Counted from the stretch's first letter, positions 11,499 to 23,185 are shown. The stretch: 64,000 bases of DNA from Cavia porcellus (GCF_034190915.1 NW_026947506.1:13949501-14013500); one strand, 5' to 3'. Notes: generated by a model not told the origin, from the sequence alone. A program made the numbers and translations.

Positions 11499-12790
11499 AC
11501 CAAACCTGTGTTTTGTCTCAAACTACCTCACTCTATAAATACTTCACGATCTGTAATTATTTTCTTAACCACTTGTAACCAAGAAGGATAACCAAACATG
11601 CAGGATGTCTCTTTGTAACTGAGTATCATTAGTCTAGCCTTTTATCTGATGATCTCTCTCTGCTAGCTATTCAGGACTTTCATGCTATTTTGTCTCACCT
11701 TTGTACCTCCTACTTATGCATCATATAAAAGCTGTATACCAGCAGAGATAGAGGCCTAATATGTGGGGAATGATCCCAACCAGTACCCATCAATGTAAAA
11801 TAAATGTATCTCCAAACCCTGGGTGTTACTTTGAAGGAGACTTGAAATTTTGAATAAAAGCCACCAAGAATGAATGCCAAAGCTCATTTTGTGTGTTTGG
11901 GGCAACACTGGTAACAGAACAATCCTTTCTTTAACTCCTGTTTTTACAACCTTTTTGTGGCCTCTGGCCTTGTAATGACACTTGAGGTGACCTTACTGCC
12001 TTTGTGTAACTGATAGCCTTATAATGTAAAAACTTGAGCTGTGCAGACTCTTTCAGTAACCCATGATGGATACCTACCCTCCGACCATACGTACCAAATC
12101 TGCCTATATCTACCCGCTACTTGCTTTCCCTTTAAATGCCCCAACACCTTCCTGGGCAGGGCTCTGGTTTCTTAGGAAAGAACCTAGTCAGAGGCCCACC
12201 CAAGTAATAAACTGCCTCCTACAGCTCCTCAGTGCCTTTTCTTATGGTATTTCATGTTTTCTATAACATTTCTTGGTTATCTGACCAGGAAGAGAGTGGT
12301 AACAAATTAGGTCACATATTAAGGCCTGATGGCTAAAGCAAGAATCTCTCCATGCTCTTTAATGGGATGGTGTACTTTCCAGTTTTTTTGAAGTACCCTC
12401 TGTATCTTGGATAGTTTGGCACTATTGGCCTCACTGGACCCACAGCAGGGGGAAAGGACACAGGTGTGCTGGGTTATCATATAAAATAAAAGCCTCCAAG
12501 ATGCCCCAATTTATCACACAATCCTGCCTAGTGCTAGGCAGAAGGGATACCTGATCATCTCTCACTATTTTAGGTCACCTGCTAAGGATGATGGTTGGAA
12601 AGTTTATTCTCTGAATACCTGTGATATGACTGTTTGTAATGGATGTGACCTGTGACCATTTGTAATGGATGGCAAAAGCAGAAGGCTTTTTTGCCTATTC
12701 TCCATGGTGAAATAAATCTTCAGGTCCTCAGAGATATGAAGCTTGGGTTCCAACTAGTGGTTCCATGGATGCATCTAATCGGGACAGAAC
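11499..12790 (+). mobile_element. Cluster of LTR-like segments (low certainty)
   Basis: A TATA-like CATATAAAAGC near 11,723, AATAAA signals near 11,801, 11,854, 12,206, 12,485 and 12,709, and GC-richer patches between them suggest two or three LTRs or LTR fragments in forward orientation. I could not define TG..CA ends or target duplications or name a family. Confidence 0.35.
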
Positions 12791-13704
12791 AGACGATCTA
12801 CTGAAAATTCTCCATTGTGTGGATGGTCACAACATTGCTGAGAGGCAAGTGAGGAGGCAGGGAACTGAATGGCCTCTTTGATGGGCGACTAAACTTTAAT
12901 GAACCACTTTTCAAGGCTACACCTCGCATCATGTGTGAGATAGAATGGGTGCCAGCCAGAGTAAACCCAAGAGCCTGGATTGCACTTGGAAAAACTTAAA
13001 AAAAGGATAACCAGATGACTGTAAAGAAATGGAACTCAGAAGCTCCAAAACTTGTGTGAGACTGATTGGTTAAACTTGTGCACTGATTTGCCACCTGAAG
13101 GAAGTCTCAATGTTGCAAGCATTGGGTAAATCTGGGATTATGTAACAGATCCCAAGACTTGCTGACCTGACTACTTCTCTTATATTAATACTTGGCTTAA
13201 CCTGTACCAAAACCTACCATCATACCTACATTTGTGATAAATGAAACACGTTGGTCATCAAAACAAATTCTCCAGACTGCTTCCAAGCCCCATTAGCCTA
13301 CCTTAACACAAAGAAACTTTATATGTTCCTGCTTGAAGATCCACAATCTGAAGTACCACCTCCATACAAACTGGAGCCAAAACCCATCTAGCCTCAGTGC
13401 TCCCACTGCTCATTACAGGACCACTTCTGCAGCTGCCAAGGAAGAGTTCTGTCCTTCCAGATTCCTCATTGTCCCAACAGCTAGAACTGCTGTGCAGCCA
13501 CTGCAATAGGGCTACAGACTTACAACTGGAACTGCCACTACCAGCGCTCCTCATAGAATCTGTAGTGCCACTGTTGTCCCCACCATGAGGCATGTGCCAG
13601 GGCACAAATTCATTTCCCCCTGCTCTAACTGTGTCCTCTAGAAGTCTCTCAGCACCATCAGTTGTCCCTAATTGCATGGAACTCATGCCACCTGCCAAAG
13701 CCAG
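12791..13704. other. Unassigned, possibly ERV leader sequence
   Basis: This stretch is less AT-rich than its surroundings and follows the LTR-like cluster. A 137-codon minus-strand ORF (13,303-13,716) has low-complexity Ser/Gly composition and no recognised domain. It probably reflects composition rather than a gene. Confidence 0.3.
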
Positions 13705-14605
13705 TACTGAAATCATACACTATAGTATCAAACATAACAAGGCAGGGTAAAACCATTCAAGAGAATGAAAGTATAACAGGATATTCAGAACCAACTAACA
13801 GAAAATGAACAATGGTTACTATGTTATCTACTTGTCCATAAAAATTTTTGTTTATAATATCACATATAATTTAAGATACAACATGATAAAACCGATGGAG
13901 ACAGAAGAACAAAAATTTGGTGGGACTTCAAAACAAGATGATATTAAATCAGCACTAGCTATTATGTCTTGTTTTCTTCAAAAGAGCTGTTCATACCATC
14001 ATAGACAATAAAATAAAACCCAGAATAAAGCCATTCCAACTAATGAATGAAAATATTATAAGGCTTCAAAGGAATATAATAGGGAATCATGATTACCACA
14101 TACTTTTATGTATTCTTACCATTACTTACACTAGGGAAACTATTCCATATTTATACATGTGAGTTTGATTTATTTTGCTTATAAGTATGGTCTCAAGGTG
14201 CATCCATTTATTTATGAATGTCTCAATGTGATCATTCCTTATAGCTGAGTAGTACTCCATTGTATAAAAATACCACAACTTTTGTTTCCATTCCTCAGTT
14301 GATGGACACTTAGGTTATTTCCAAGATCTGGCTATTACAAACTGTGTGTGTTATAAACATGGGTGCACATGTATCACTATGGTATGATATTTTCAGTTCT
14401 TCTGGGAATATGCCTAGAAGTGGAACAGCTGGAACAAATGGGACTTCCAATCCCAGCTCTTTGAGAAATCTTCAGACTGACCTCCACAATGGTTGCACCA
14501 GGCTACACTCCTACCAACAGTACATGAAAGTTCCTTTTTCCTTACAGCCTCTCCAGCATTTGTTGTCGGTAGTTGTCTTGATCCTGGCCATCCTTTCAGG
14601 AGTGA
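13705..14605 (-). mobile_element. LINE-1 fragment, antisense (ORF2 C-terminus and 3' UTR)
   Basis: The reverse complement matches the sense LINE-1 at 20,480-21,380. It covers the ORF2 C-terminal region (the HLTPE, GCGEKG.L and LLWKQ-type area, and the EYYSAIKNDH-type end) and then the first part of the 3' UTR at 13,705-14,090. The reading frame is broken. It abuts a sense-orientation LINE-1 3' UTR at 14,606, so the 3' UTR parts (13,705-14,010 and about 14,610-14,900) form an inverted repeat with a roughly 600-bp spacer. Confidence 0.85.
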
Positions 14606-15889
14606 GATGGAACAGCTATTGTGGAGAAAACAAGACATCATAATAGCTAGTGCTGATTTAATATCATCTTGTTTTGAAGCCCCATCAAGCTTTTATTCTT
14701 CTGTCTCCATCGGTCTTAACAGGTTGTATCTTATTGGATTTTATTATATGTGAAAATATAAGCAAAAACTTTTACAGACAAGTACATTATAGAAAAACCA
14801 TTGTTCATTTTCTGATAGTTGGATCTAAATACCCTGTAATACTGTCATTCTCTTGAATGGTTTTATAGCGTCTTGATATGTTTGATGCTACAGTATACGA
14901 AGTTATACTCAAAGATTTCAAGGAAAGAGGCACTATGGTAACTAGTTTTATGTAAGGATATCTTGTGGTGAAACACTATTTTGCTTAAATGGTTATGCTT
15001 TGACCTGTGCTGTTTTTTTGTTATGCCCTCTTTTATCTCAATCTCCTTTTTTAAATTAGTTACTTTTGTATTTTTATCTTTTTAATTTAGGGAAAAATAA
15101 AAAATAGCAGGATATATTATAGTAACCCACTGATTTCCTATTAACTTGATTTGAAACCCTGTAGTGCCCTCACCGTCTTGTTTTGACTGATTTTCCCCTA
15201 TTCTGCTTTGCTGGATAGGACCAAGTTTGAAAGTATAGGCAACAACTGTGAAGACAATAAGATTCATTATGATGCCCTTTCTGGTTGACTATTATCTTCT
15301 TTTAAAGTCCTATAACGCCTCCAATGTTTTGGTTTTATTCTTTACTGTTTTGTTTAATTTTATTATAACTGATGATATAGGCAATTCTTTTTAAGATAGC
15401 AAGAAGCAGTTTTGTAAACATTGTTGATCACCTGGTATTTTGTTTTTACAGTATCTATTATGTCCATTGTTTTGATTTGACTGACTCTGTTCTGTTATGT
15501 CACATTTGGTTTTACTCTCCTCAAAAAAAGAGTAATAAGAACTGTGGGAGTAATAAAACCCAAAATTTGTAATTGTCATTGTACAAAACAGACAAAAAGA
15601 AAGTGTTCTAAAGGATATAACGGCATATATATTTAAGTGTATAAGATAGAAAATCAAATTACAGAGTTTTGTTGGATCACTGAACAAAACTGTTTGCAGT
15701 CTCACTGTTTGAAAGTCCACTTTATATGCTTTAATTTTGTAACTTGAACAACTATTTCTAAGATAACAATATGTAATCTATTAAGTAGTGATTCCCTACT
15801 GTTTATTGTTTCTGAAATTCCGTGTAACTTGCACCCTTTTTCTGTTTTTTCTTCTTTTTACTCTTAAATAAAATTAAAAAAAAGAAATA
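14606..15889 (+). mobile_element. LINE-1 3' UTR, sense, with repeated modules
   Basis: This forward stretch lacks ORF2. It consists of several related ~150-bp modules with the signature AACAAGACATxATAATAG then TCTTGTTTTGAAG, seen around 14,625, 15,090-15,320 and 15,330-15,480. A distinct terminal module follows (15,500-15,889), ending in TAAATAAAATTAAAAAAAAG. The same terminal module occurs at 17,505-17,858, at 50,805-51,560 (twice) and, reversed, at 62,820-63,130. Confidence 0.8.
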
Positions 15890-17412
15890 TAACATGTGAA
15901 CAATAAACCAACATATAACAGTTATAATCATTAATGTAAACAGTCTCAATGCACCAATTAAAAGAAACAGACTGGCAGAATAGATCAAGAAACAAAATCC
16001 AACCACATGTTGTCTACAAGAAACCCATCTAACCCAAAAGGATACTCACAGACTAAAAGTCAAAGGATGGAAAACAATACTTCATGCAACAGGAACCCCC
16101 AAAAAAGCAGGAGTAGCTACTCTGCTTGCAGACAATGTGAACTTCAAACCAATAATGATCAGAAAAGATAAAGAAGGTGACTACATACCAGTTAGGGGAA
16201 AACTTAAAGAGAAAGAGATAACTATCTTAAATATATATGCACCAAATTCCAGAGCACCCAGTTATATAACACAAGTAATATCAGAAATGAAAGACCATAT
16301 TAGCAGTAATACAATTATAACAGGAGATTTTAACACACCATTGACACCAATGGACAGATCAACCAGACAGAAAATCAGCAAAGAAATAAAAGAACTGAAT
16401 CACACCTGTGAACAAATAGACTTGATAGACATATATAGAGTATTCTGCCCAACAGCAACAGAATACACATTCTTCTCAGCAGTACATGGGTCATTCTCTA
16501 CAATAGACCATATATTAACTCACAGAACATATTTAAATAAATGCAAAAGAGTTGAAATTATCCCTTGCATGTTAATGGACCACATCATTAATTAGAAATT
16601 AAGATACTGATAAAAGATACTGCAAAAATCCCACAGACACATGGAGACTGAATAACACACTGTTCAGTAATCAATGGGTCACAGGGGAAATTAAAGGAGC
16701 AATTAAACAATACCTACAAACAAATGAAAACACAAATTACTGGAATCTGTGGGATGCAATAAAAGCTGTCCTCAGGGAAAATTTATTGCACTGAGTGCCC
16801 ACATCAGGAAAGCAGAACTAACATAAATAAATAACCTGATGTTACACCTCAAACATCTAGCAAAAGAAGAGCAAGTCAAGCCCAAAGCCAAAAGAGAGGA
16901 AATTATAAAAATCAGAGCAGAAATCAATGTAATAGAGATTAAGAAAACAATCCAAAAAATCACTGAATCAAAGAGTTGGTTCTTTGAAAGAATAAATAAA
17001 ATTGATAAGACCCTAGCCAACCTTATTTTAAAAAGGGAAGAAAAAGCTCAAATTCATGCAAAAAGGAAAAAGGCAAAATCACTAGACTCTATAGAAATAC
17101 AGAAGATCATCAACACCTATTTTGATAACCCCTACTCTCAAAGGTTTGATAACACAGAAGAAATGGGCAGATTCCTAGAAGTATATGAAATACCAAAGCT
17201 AGATTTAGAAGATGTAAAACTGCTGAATAACCCAATTTCTATTAATGAAATTGAAACTGTGATTAAGTCCTTACATACAAAGAAGAGCCAAGGCCCAGAC
17301 AGATTCACTGCAGAATTCTACAAGAAAACAAAGAAGACCTATTACCGATAATCCTCAAACTCTTCAATGAAATTGAAAGGGAAGCAATCCTTCCTAAGTC
17401 ATTCCTGGAAGC
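15890..17412 (+). pseudogene. LINE-1 ORF2, endonuclease to pre-RT region (broken)
   Basis: Conceptual translation from about 15,905 shows the apurinic-endonuclease-like domain in order: VNSLNAPIKRNRLAE, a CLQETHL segment (catalytic Glu), KGWKTILHATG, IYAPN, a TGDFNT segment (catalytic Asp/Asn) and TIDHILTH. The normal final Ser-Asp-His is MDH here. The region from 16,840 continues into FERINKIDKTLANLI and KKSQGPDRFTAEFYKK, the segment just before the reverse transcriptase. Stops and frameshifts occur, for example after 16,594. ORF2 sequence stops at about 17,412 and resumes at about 18,718 with only about 25 bp lost, so 17,413-18,717 interrupts one element. Confidence 0.9.
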
Positions 17413-17417
17413 AAATA

Positions 17418-17448
<31 letters not shown>

Positions 17449-17858
17449 CTGTTTTGTTTCATTTGTTTGAGGATTTTTTTGTTTTTTGTTTCTTCTTCAA
17501 AGAAAAAGTTATAAGAACTGTGGGAGTAATGAAACCCAAAATGTGTAATTGTTATCATAAAAAAGAGAGGAAAAGAAAGTGATCTAAAAGATATAACTGC
17601 ATGTATATTGAAGTGTGAAGGACAGAAAACCATATTACTGAGTTTTTGTTGGATCATTGAACAGAACTGTCTGCAATCGCACTGTATTAATATCCACTTT
17701 GTATGCTTTAATTTTGTAATCTGGACAACCGTTTCTGAGATGACAATATGTAATCTATTAACTAGTGAATTCTTACTGTATTTTTTTCTCTTGAAATCCT
17801 GTATTACTTGTACCCTTTTGCTGTTTTGTTTTGTTTTTCTCTTTAAATAAAAAAAAAT
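17413..17858 (+). mobile_element. Terminal LINE-1 3' UTR module inserted in ORF2
   Basis: T-rich sequence runs straight into the terminal 3' UTR module seen at 15,500-15,889, including GTAATGAAACCCAAAATGTG and ending in TTTAAATAAAAAAAAATC. It is in sense orientation inside the broken ORF2. A 5'-truncated LINE-1 insertion is the simplest explanation, but no clear target duplication was found. Confidence 0.7.
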
Positions 17859-18234
17859 CACTTTAGTTAGAGGAAACTCACTGCAAATTCCTGATTTGTG
17901 TTTTTTATAGAACTGTGGATCTTGCCTTTATGGTTAATGATTCAAGGCAAGATTTACCATAATTTTAAAGTTTGTAGGATGTACATGATACTATTTTGAT
18001 TCCTAATTGTAGTACTTTAGCCAGTATGTCATACTTGTTTGTAATCAGTTGTTGTGCCTTCTGTAACAGGACTTTGACTATATGTGTTCATAAACATAAC
18101 CATTATCCAATACCAAAAAGGTGGGGGCTGAGTCAAATTGATGGCGACATCTTACCGTTAAGAAATTGGGAATGTAGAATCCTGGGACAGGTACAAAAAA
18201 CAAGAGCCTCACCCACATAGAAGACATCTATAAA
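17859..18234. other. Unassigned segment within the ORF2 interruption
   Basis: No motif was recognised. It lies between the LINE-1 3' end and the TSD-flanked 166-bp fragment. Confidence 0.35.
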
Positions 18235-18433
18235 AATATATATTTCCTATTAAGGTTTTTACCCAATTTATCTTCCAATAGATTTAGTGTTTCTGTTTTA
18301 ATATTCAGATCTTTGATCCATTTAGATTTTAATTTAGCACATGGTGATAGGCATAGGCCTAGTTTTAGTTTTCAGCATGTGGAGAGCCAATTTTTCCAAC
18401 ACCATTTATTAAAGAGAATATATATTTCCTATT
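18235..18433 (-). mobile_element. 166-bp LINE-1 ORF2 fragment flanked by 17-bp direct repeats
   Basis: Positions 18,252-18,417 are the exact reverse complement of 19,942-20,107 (ORF2, downstream of the reverse transcriptase), with no mismatch found on reading. The fragment is bounded by AATATATATTTCCTATT at 18,235-18,251 and again at 18,417-18,433 (one base of overlap with the fragment), which looks like a target-site duplication. It has no poly(A) tail and neither LINE-1 end. Confidence 0.85.
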
Positions 18434-18434
18434 G

Positions 18435-18475
18435 AGTTTACTCAGTAATATTCCTTCAATATTACTGAGTAAACT
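18435..18475. repeat. Perfect 18-bp inverted repeat, 5-nt loop
   Basis: Left arm 18,435-18,452 (AGTTTACTCAGTAATATT) and right arm 18,458-18,475 are exact reverse complements around CCTTC. It lies directly beside the downstream TSD of the 166-bp fragment. The single-strand form would make a stable hairpin. Confidence 0.95.
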
Positions 18476-18717
18476 ATCTATTGCAAGAAATATATAGACA
18501 TCACCATAAGAAAAAAATAAAATAATAGAAAATGACAGGATACAGAAGGAAAACCCACCTTGTGAGTTCTAACCCACCTAGGAGCCCAAATGACAATGAG
18601 GTAGAAGAAAATGCACCATTTGAAATTCCTGAAATGTTTGCAGTAGTTCAAAAAGACATACAGAATCCTACAAAGGAGATCAAAGATCACATCAGGTGAA
18701 ATAAGAATGATGAACTG
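18476..18717. other. Unassigned segment before ORF2 resumes
   Basis: A forward frame reads charged sequence (NDNEVEENAPFEIPEM, then KEIKDH) with few stops. It resembles the acidic, coiled-coil style of LINE-1 ORF1 N-terminal regions, but I cannot match it to the ORF1 at 49,140, so it stays unassigned. Confidence 0.3.
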
Positions 18718-21535
18718 AGAAAGACCCAACTAAAAAGGAGAACTACAGGTCAATCACCCTAATGAACACAGATGCAAAAATCCTCAATAAAATATTGGTG
18801 AATACAGCAAATGATCAAGAAGATTATAGACCATGATCAAGTGGGATTCATCGCAGGTATGCAGGGATGGTTCAACATATGTAAATCAATAAATGTAATC
18901 CACCATATCAATAAAGCCAAAAGTAAGAAACACATGATCATTTCTATAGATGCAGAAAAAGCTTTTGATAAGGTCCAACATTCATTTATGATAAGAACCT
19001 TGCATAAAATTGGAATAGATGGTCTTAATAGATGGTCAATATAATAAAGGCCATCTATGAAAAACTAACAGCCAGTATCATACTAAATGGCCAAAAACCG
19101 AAGGCCTTTACCTTAAAATCAGGCAAAAGACAAGGATGTCCCTTATTACCACTCCTATTTAATATAGTACTGGAAACACTAGCCAGAGCAATTAGACAAG
19201 AGAGAGAAATAAAAGGGGTAAAGATTGGAAAAGAAGTTAAATTATAATTATTTGTGGATAACATGATACTCTATATAGAAGACCCCCAAAACTTGATTCA
19301 AAGACTCCTACATATAATAAATAAATTCAGCAATGTGGGTGGATACAAAATCAATACTCAAAAATCAATAGCATTTCTGTTGTTAGTGCAGAACAAAATC
19401 ACAGAGAGAGAAATAATAGAAGCCAGACCCTTCATATTAGCAACCAAAAAAATAAAATATTTAGGAATTATTTTCATGAAAAAGTGAAAGATCTATATAG
19501 GAAAAATAATAATACACTGAGAAAAGAAACTGAAGATGATCTCAGAAAATGAAAAGATATCCCTTGCTCATGGATAGGAAGAATAAATATTGTAAAAATG
19601 GCCATTCTCCCAAAACTTTATACAGATTCAATGCAACCCCAATAAAAATACCATCAACATACCTCATAGATATAGAGAAATCACTCCTAAAATTCATCTG
19701 GAACCAGAAGAGACTGAGAGTAGCAAACAGAATTCTAAGCAGCAAAGGCAAGGCAGGAGGCATCACAATCCCTGACTTAAAGTTTACTACCAAGCACCTG
19801 TAGTAAAATCAACATGGTACGGAATAAAAGCAGATTTGAATATCAATGGAATAGATTAGAAGATACAACAACAACTACAAACACACTCAACCACCTTATC
19901 TTTGATAAAGGGGCCAAACAGGTTCACTGGAAGAATGACAGTCTCTTTAATAAATGGTGTTGGAAAAATTGGCTCTCCACATGCTGAAAACTAAAACTAG
20001 GCCTATGCCTATCACCATGTGCTAAATTAAAATCTAAATGGATCAAAGATCTGAATATTAAAACAGAAACACTAAATCTATTGGAAGATAAATTGGGTAA
20101 AAACCTTGAAGACATAGGGGTAGGTAGAGAATTCATGAACAGGACTCAAACCACACGGGAAATACTTCCCAGAATCAATAACTGGGATCACATCTTATTG
20201 AACAGTTTCTGCACATCAAAAAAAAATCTCCAGCATAGTGAAAAGAAAACCCACAAACTGGGAAAAAATCTTAGTGAACTCTCCCTCAGACAAAGGACTT
20301 CTGTCTAAAGCATGTAAAGGATTAAAAAAAATTAGACCCCCAAAATTCAAAGATCCAATCCAAAAATGGGCATCTGAGATGAATACACAATTTTCAGATG
20401 AACAAATACAAGTGACAAATAAATACGTGAAAAAATGTTCATCATCATTACTCATTAGAGAAATGGAAATTAAAACCACACTGAGATTCCATCTCACTCC
20501 TGAAAGAATAACCAGGATCAAGAAAACCACCAACAACAAATGCTGGAGAGGCTGTGGGGAAAAAGGAAATCTCTTTCTCTGTTGGTGGGAATGTAGACTG
20601 TTGCAACCACTGTGGAGGTTAGTTTGGAGATTTCTCAAAAAGCTGGGATGGAAGACCCATTTGTTCTAGCTATTCCACTTCTAGGCTTATTCCCAGAAAA
20701 ACAGAAAACATCATACCACACTGATATATATGCACCCATGTTTATAACAGCACAGTTTGTAATAGCCAAGTCTTGGTAACAACCTAAGTGTTCATCAACT
20801 GAGGATTGGATACAAACGTTGTGGTACTTTTATACAATAGAGTACTACTCAGCTATAAAGAATGATCATATTTAGATATTTATAAATAAATGGATGCAGC
20901 TCGAGACCATACTCATAAGCAAAATAAATCAAACTCACATATATAAATGCTGAATAGTTTCTCTAGTGTACGAAATGGTCAGAATACATAAAAGTATGTG
21001 GTAATCATGATTCCCCATTATATTGTTTTGAAGCCTTATAATGTTTTCATTCATTACTTGGAATGGTTTTATTCTGGGGTGTTTGATTTTATTGTCTATG
21101 ATGGTATGAACAGTTATTTTGAAGAAAACAAGACATTATAATAGCTAGTGCTAATTTAGTATCAGCTTGTTTTGAAGTCCCATCAAGCTTTTGTTCATCT
21201 GTCTCCATCGGTTTTATCATATATTTGACAGTATAAACAAAATTTTTATAGATAAGGAAATAATATAGAAACCATTGTTTATTTTCTGTTAGTTGGTTCT
21301 AAATACTCTGTAATACTTTCATCATCTTGAATGGTTTTACATTGTCTTGTCATGTTTGATGCTATCATATACAAAGGTATACTCAAATATTTCAAGGAAG
21401 GGGACACTAATGGTAAGTACTATTATGTCAGGTTATCTTGCATTAAAACACTATGTCACTTAAATTGTTCTGTTGTGAAAAAAAAGAATGATAACCACAA
21501 TAAAGACTTACTGAGACCAGGACTAGAATATACAT
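18718..21535 (+). pseudogene. LINE-1 ORF2 reverse transcriptase to C-terminus, plus 3' UTR
   Basis: Continuing the element begun at 15,890, translation shows [41 protein letters not shown] (RT catalytic Asp region), a [16 protein letters not shown] block and LFVDNMILY. The last is normally F-A-D-D, so the second catalytic Asp is Asn and a stop lies just before it. Further on are [30 protein letters not shown] followed by TGA at 19,985, HLTPERITRIKK and EYYSAIKNDH near 20,860. The 3' UTR runs from about 21,000 to 21,535 with one or two ~150-bp modules. Several frameshifts and stops make it non-functional. Confidence 0.9.
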
Positions 21536-21539
21536 AGAT

Positions 21540-22770
21540 AAAAATATAGACCAACATAGGAAAGTAATAATGCACAACATAGGAATAGATGGAATCCATG
21601 AGACAGATAAAAAGAGATATTCATGAAATAAAAATCTCTATTCAAGATTGGCAAAATCTCCTCAATGAAAGTGAAAATAGAATTGAAAGGCTTAGAAAAC
21701 AAAATTACAGGTAGCATTCTTGTAAAACAAAGTCTTTTGAAAATAAGTGGGGATCATGAGAAAATTCCAACAGATGAAAAAAATAATATGAGATTGACTG
21801 GAGACAATGAAAACACAGAAGGCAGCACAAATGACAACAAAGTCTATCCATAGAAGTAATGGCAGAAAACTTCCCAAGTACAGAAAAAGAATTCCACATA
21901 GAACTAAGTGAGGTGGATAGATATCAAATTAGCCATTACCAAAATAAATCTACATGAAGACATATAATAATTAACATTCCAGAAATTTAGCACAAGAACA
22001 GAACATTAAGATCTGTTAGAGGAAAGAAAACAAATCATCTATAAACAAAAGCCCATCAGATGTACAGCAGACTTCTCAACATAAAACGTTAAGTCTCAGA
22101 AGCTTGCAGTAACATATTGTAAGTCCTGAAAGCAAGTAACTTCCAACCCAGATGGAAATATTCAGCAAAACAATTTTTCAGGCTTAATGGAGATATAAGA
22201 CACATTCATGGGAAAAAAAACAACTGAAGAAATCCATGAGCAAAATTTAGGAGGGCCACCAAGTGTTCTGAAAGGCATTGTACAAATAGATAACAATATG
22301 GACAAATCCAGGAACACCAATAGAAAGAAAACATTAGGCAGGGCAAGTGATTAAACAGAGGGGAAAGACAAGGAAACAGCAGCATATGATAGTATAGTAA
22401 GGATGAGTCAATACATGTCAGTTATAACCATCCACGGAAAGTCTCAACTCACCAATCAAAGTAATACACTGGCAGAAAACATCAAGAAATAAGATCTAAC
22501 AACATGCTGTGCAAAACAAACATAATTAGCTCAAAAATAAATGTACAGACTGAAATTCAAAGGATGGAAAACAATATTCCATGTGGCAGAAATGTTGAAA
22601 AGAGTAGGGGTAGGTATTCTAATTGTAGAGAATCTTAATGTCAAGCTAAGGCAGATCCAAAGTCATTTTTTAAAAAAGGCCATTACATTTTTGTTAAAGG
22701 AAAACTTAAGCAAGAAGAGATCACAATCATAGGTATATAAGCACCAAATATAGGAGATTGCAGATCCACT
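21540..22770 (+). mobile_element. Older LINE-1 fragment: ORF1 C-terminus into start of ORF2
   Basis: Around 21,960-22,110 the sequence parallels the ORF1 C-terminal region at 49,890-50,100 (pattern IIxIPEI.., AVR.KK, then CCATCAGAT..ACAGCAGACTTC). From 22,415 it parallels the start of ORF2 at 15,905 (KGWKTIFHVAE, then a decayed IYAPN near 22,740). Many stops are present. It is in the same orientation as the LINE-1 stack to its left but clearly more diverged. Confidence 0.7.
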
Positions 22771-23119
22771 ACTAAATTTCTATGTGGGCATCAATTCTTG
22801 TTTGCTAATGATATCCTGCATGCCTGTTTTTTTTGCAGAGGGGAGCATGACCTTCTCTCTGTAAGATCAGGGGTCTCTTATTGTTATATACAGAGAGAAA
22901 ACTGGGCAGTTTCTTATGGCTAATTTGGAACTGACAAATTAACAATACTGGCAGTTTATCTGGGAGAAAAATTTTGAGGAAACATGGCTTTATCAAGAAA
23001 GTGTAGGAAAGAAAATCCTGAGGTGTGGTGACATGGCAGAGAGAGCATTAAGCAGTGATACTTTGAAGAAGAGTTTTTCAGGAGCCAATGCAATTAAAAA
23101 GAAATGTCAGGTGTGTTTA

Positions 23120-23185
23120 ACTTGTGTGATGAGAGAGTGGACTCAGAGAGTGTGATGAAAGAGTCCACTCTCTCATCACACAAGT
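23120..23185. repeat. Perfect 25-bp inverted repeat, 16-nt loop
   Basis: Left arm 23,120-23,144 begins ACTTGTGTGATGAGAG, right arm 23,161-23,185 ends CTCATCACACAAGT, and the arms are exact reverse complements. The loop (23,145-23,160) itself repeats part of the arm (GTGTGATGA). It lies just before the ~120-bp tandem array. Confidence 0.95.

Noticed and set aside
13303..13716. 137-codon minus-strand ORF rich in Ser/Gly
   Set aside because: No recognised domain, low-complexity composition and no support from a paralog. It is most likely a chance ORF in GC-richer ERV-like DNA.
19254..19487. Active reverse transcriptase
   Set aside because: The catalytic motif is FVDN instead of FADD, with an adjacent stop and several frameshifts across ORF2.
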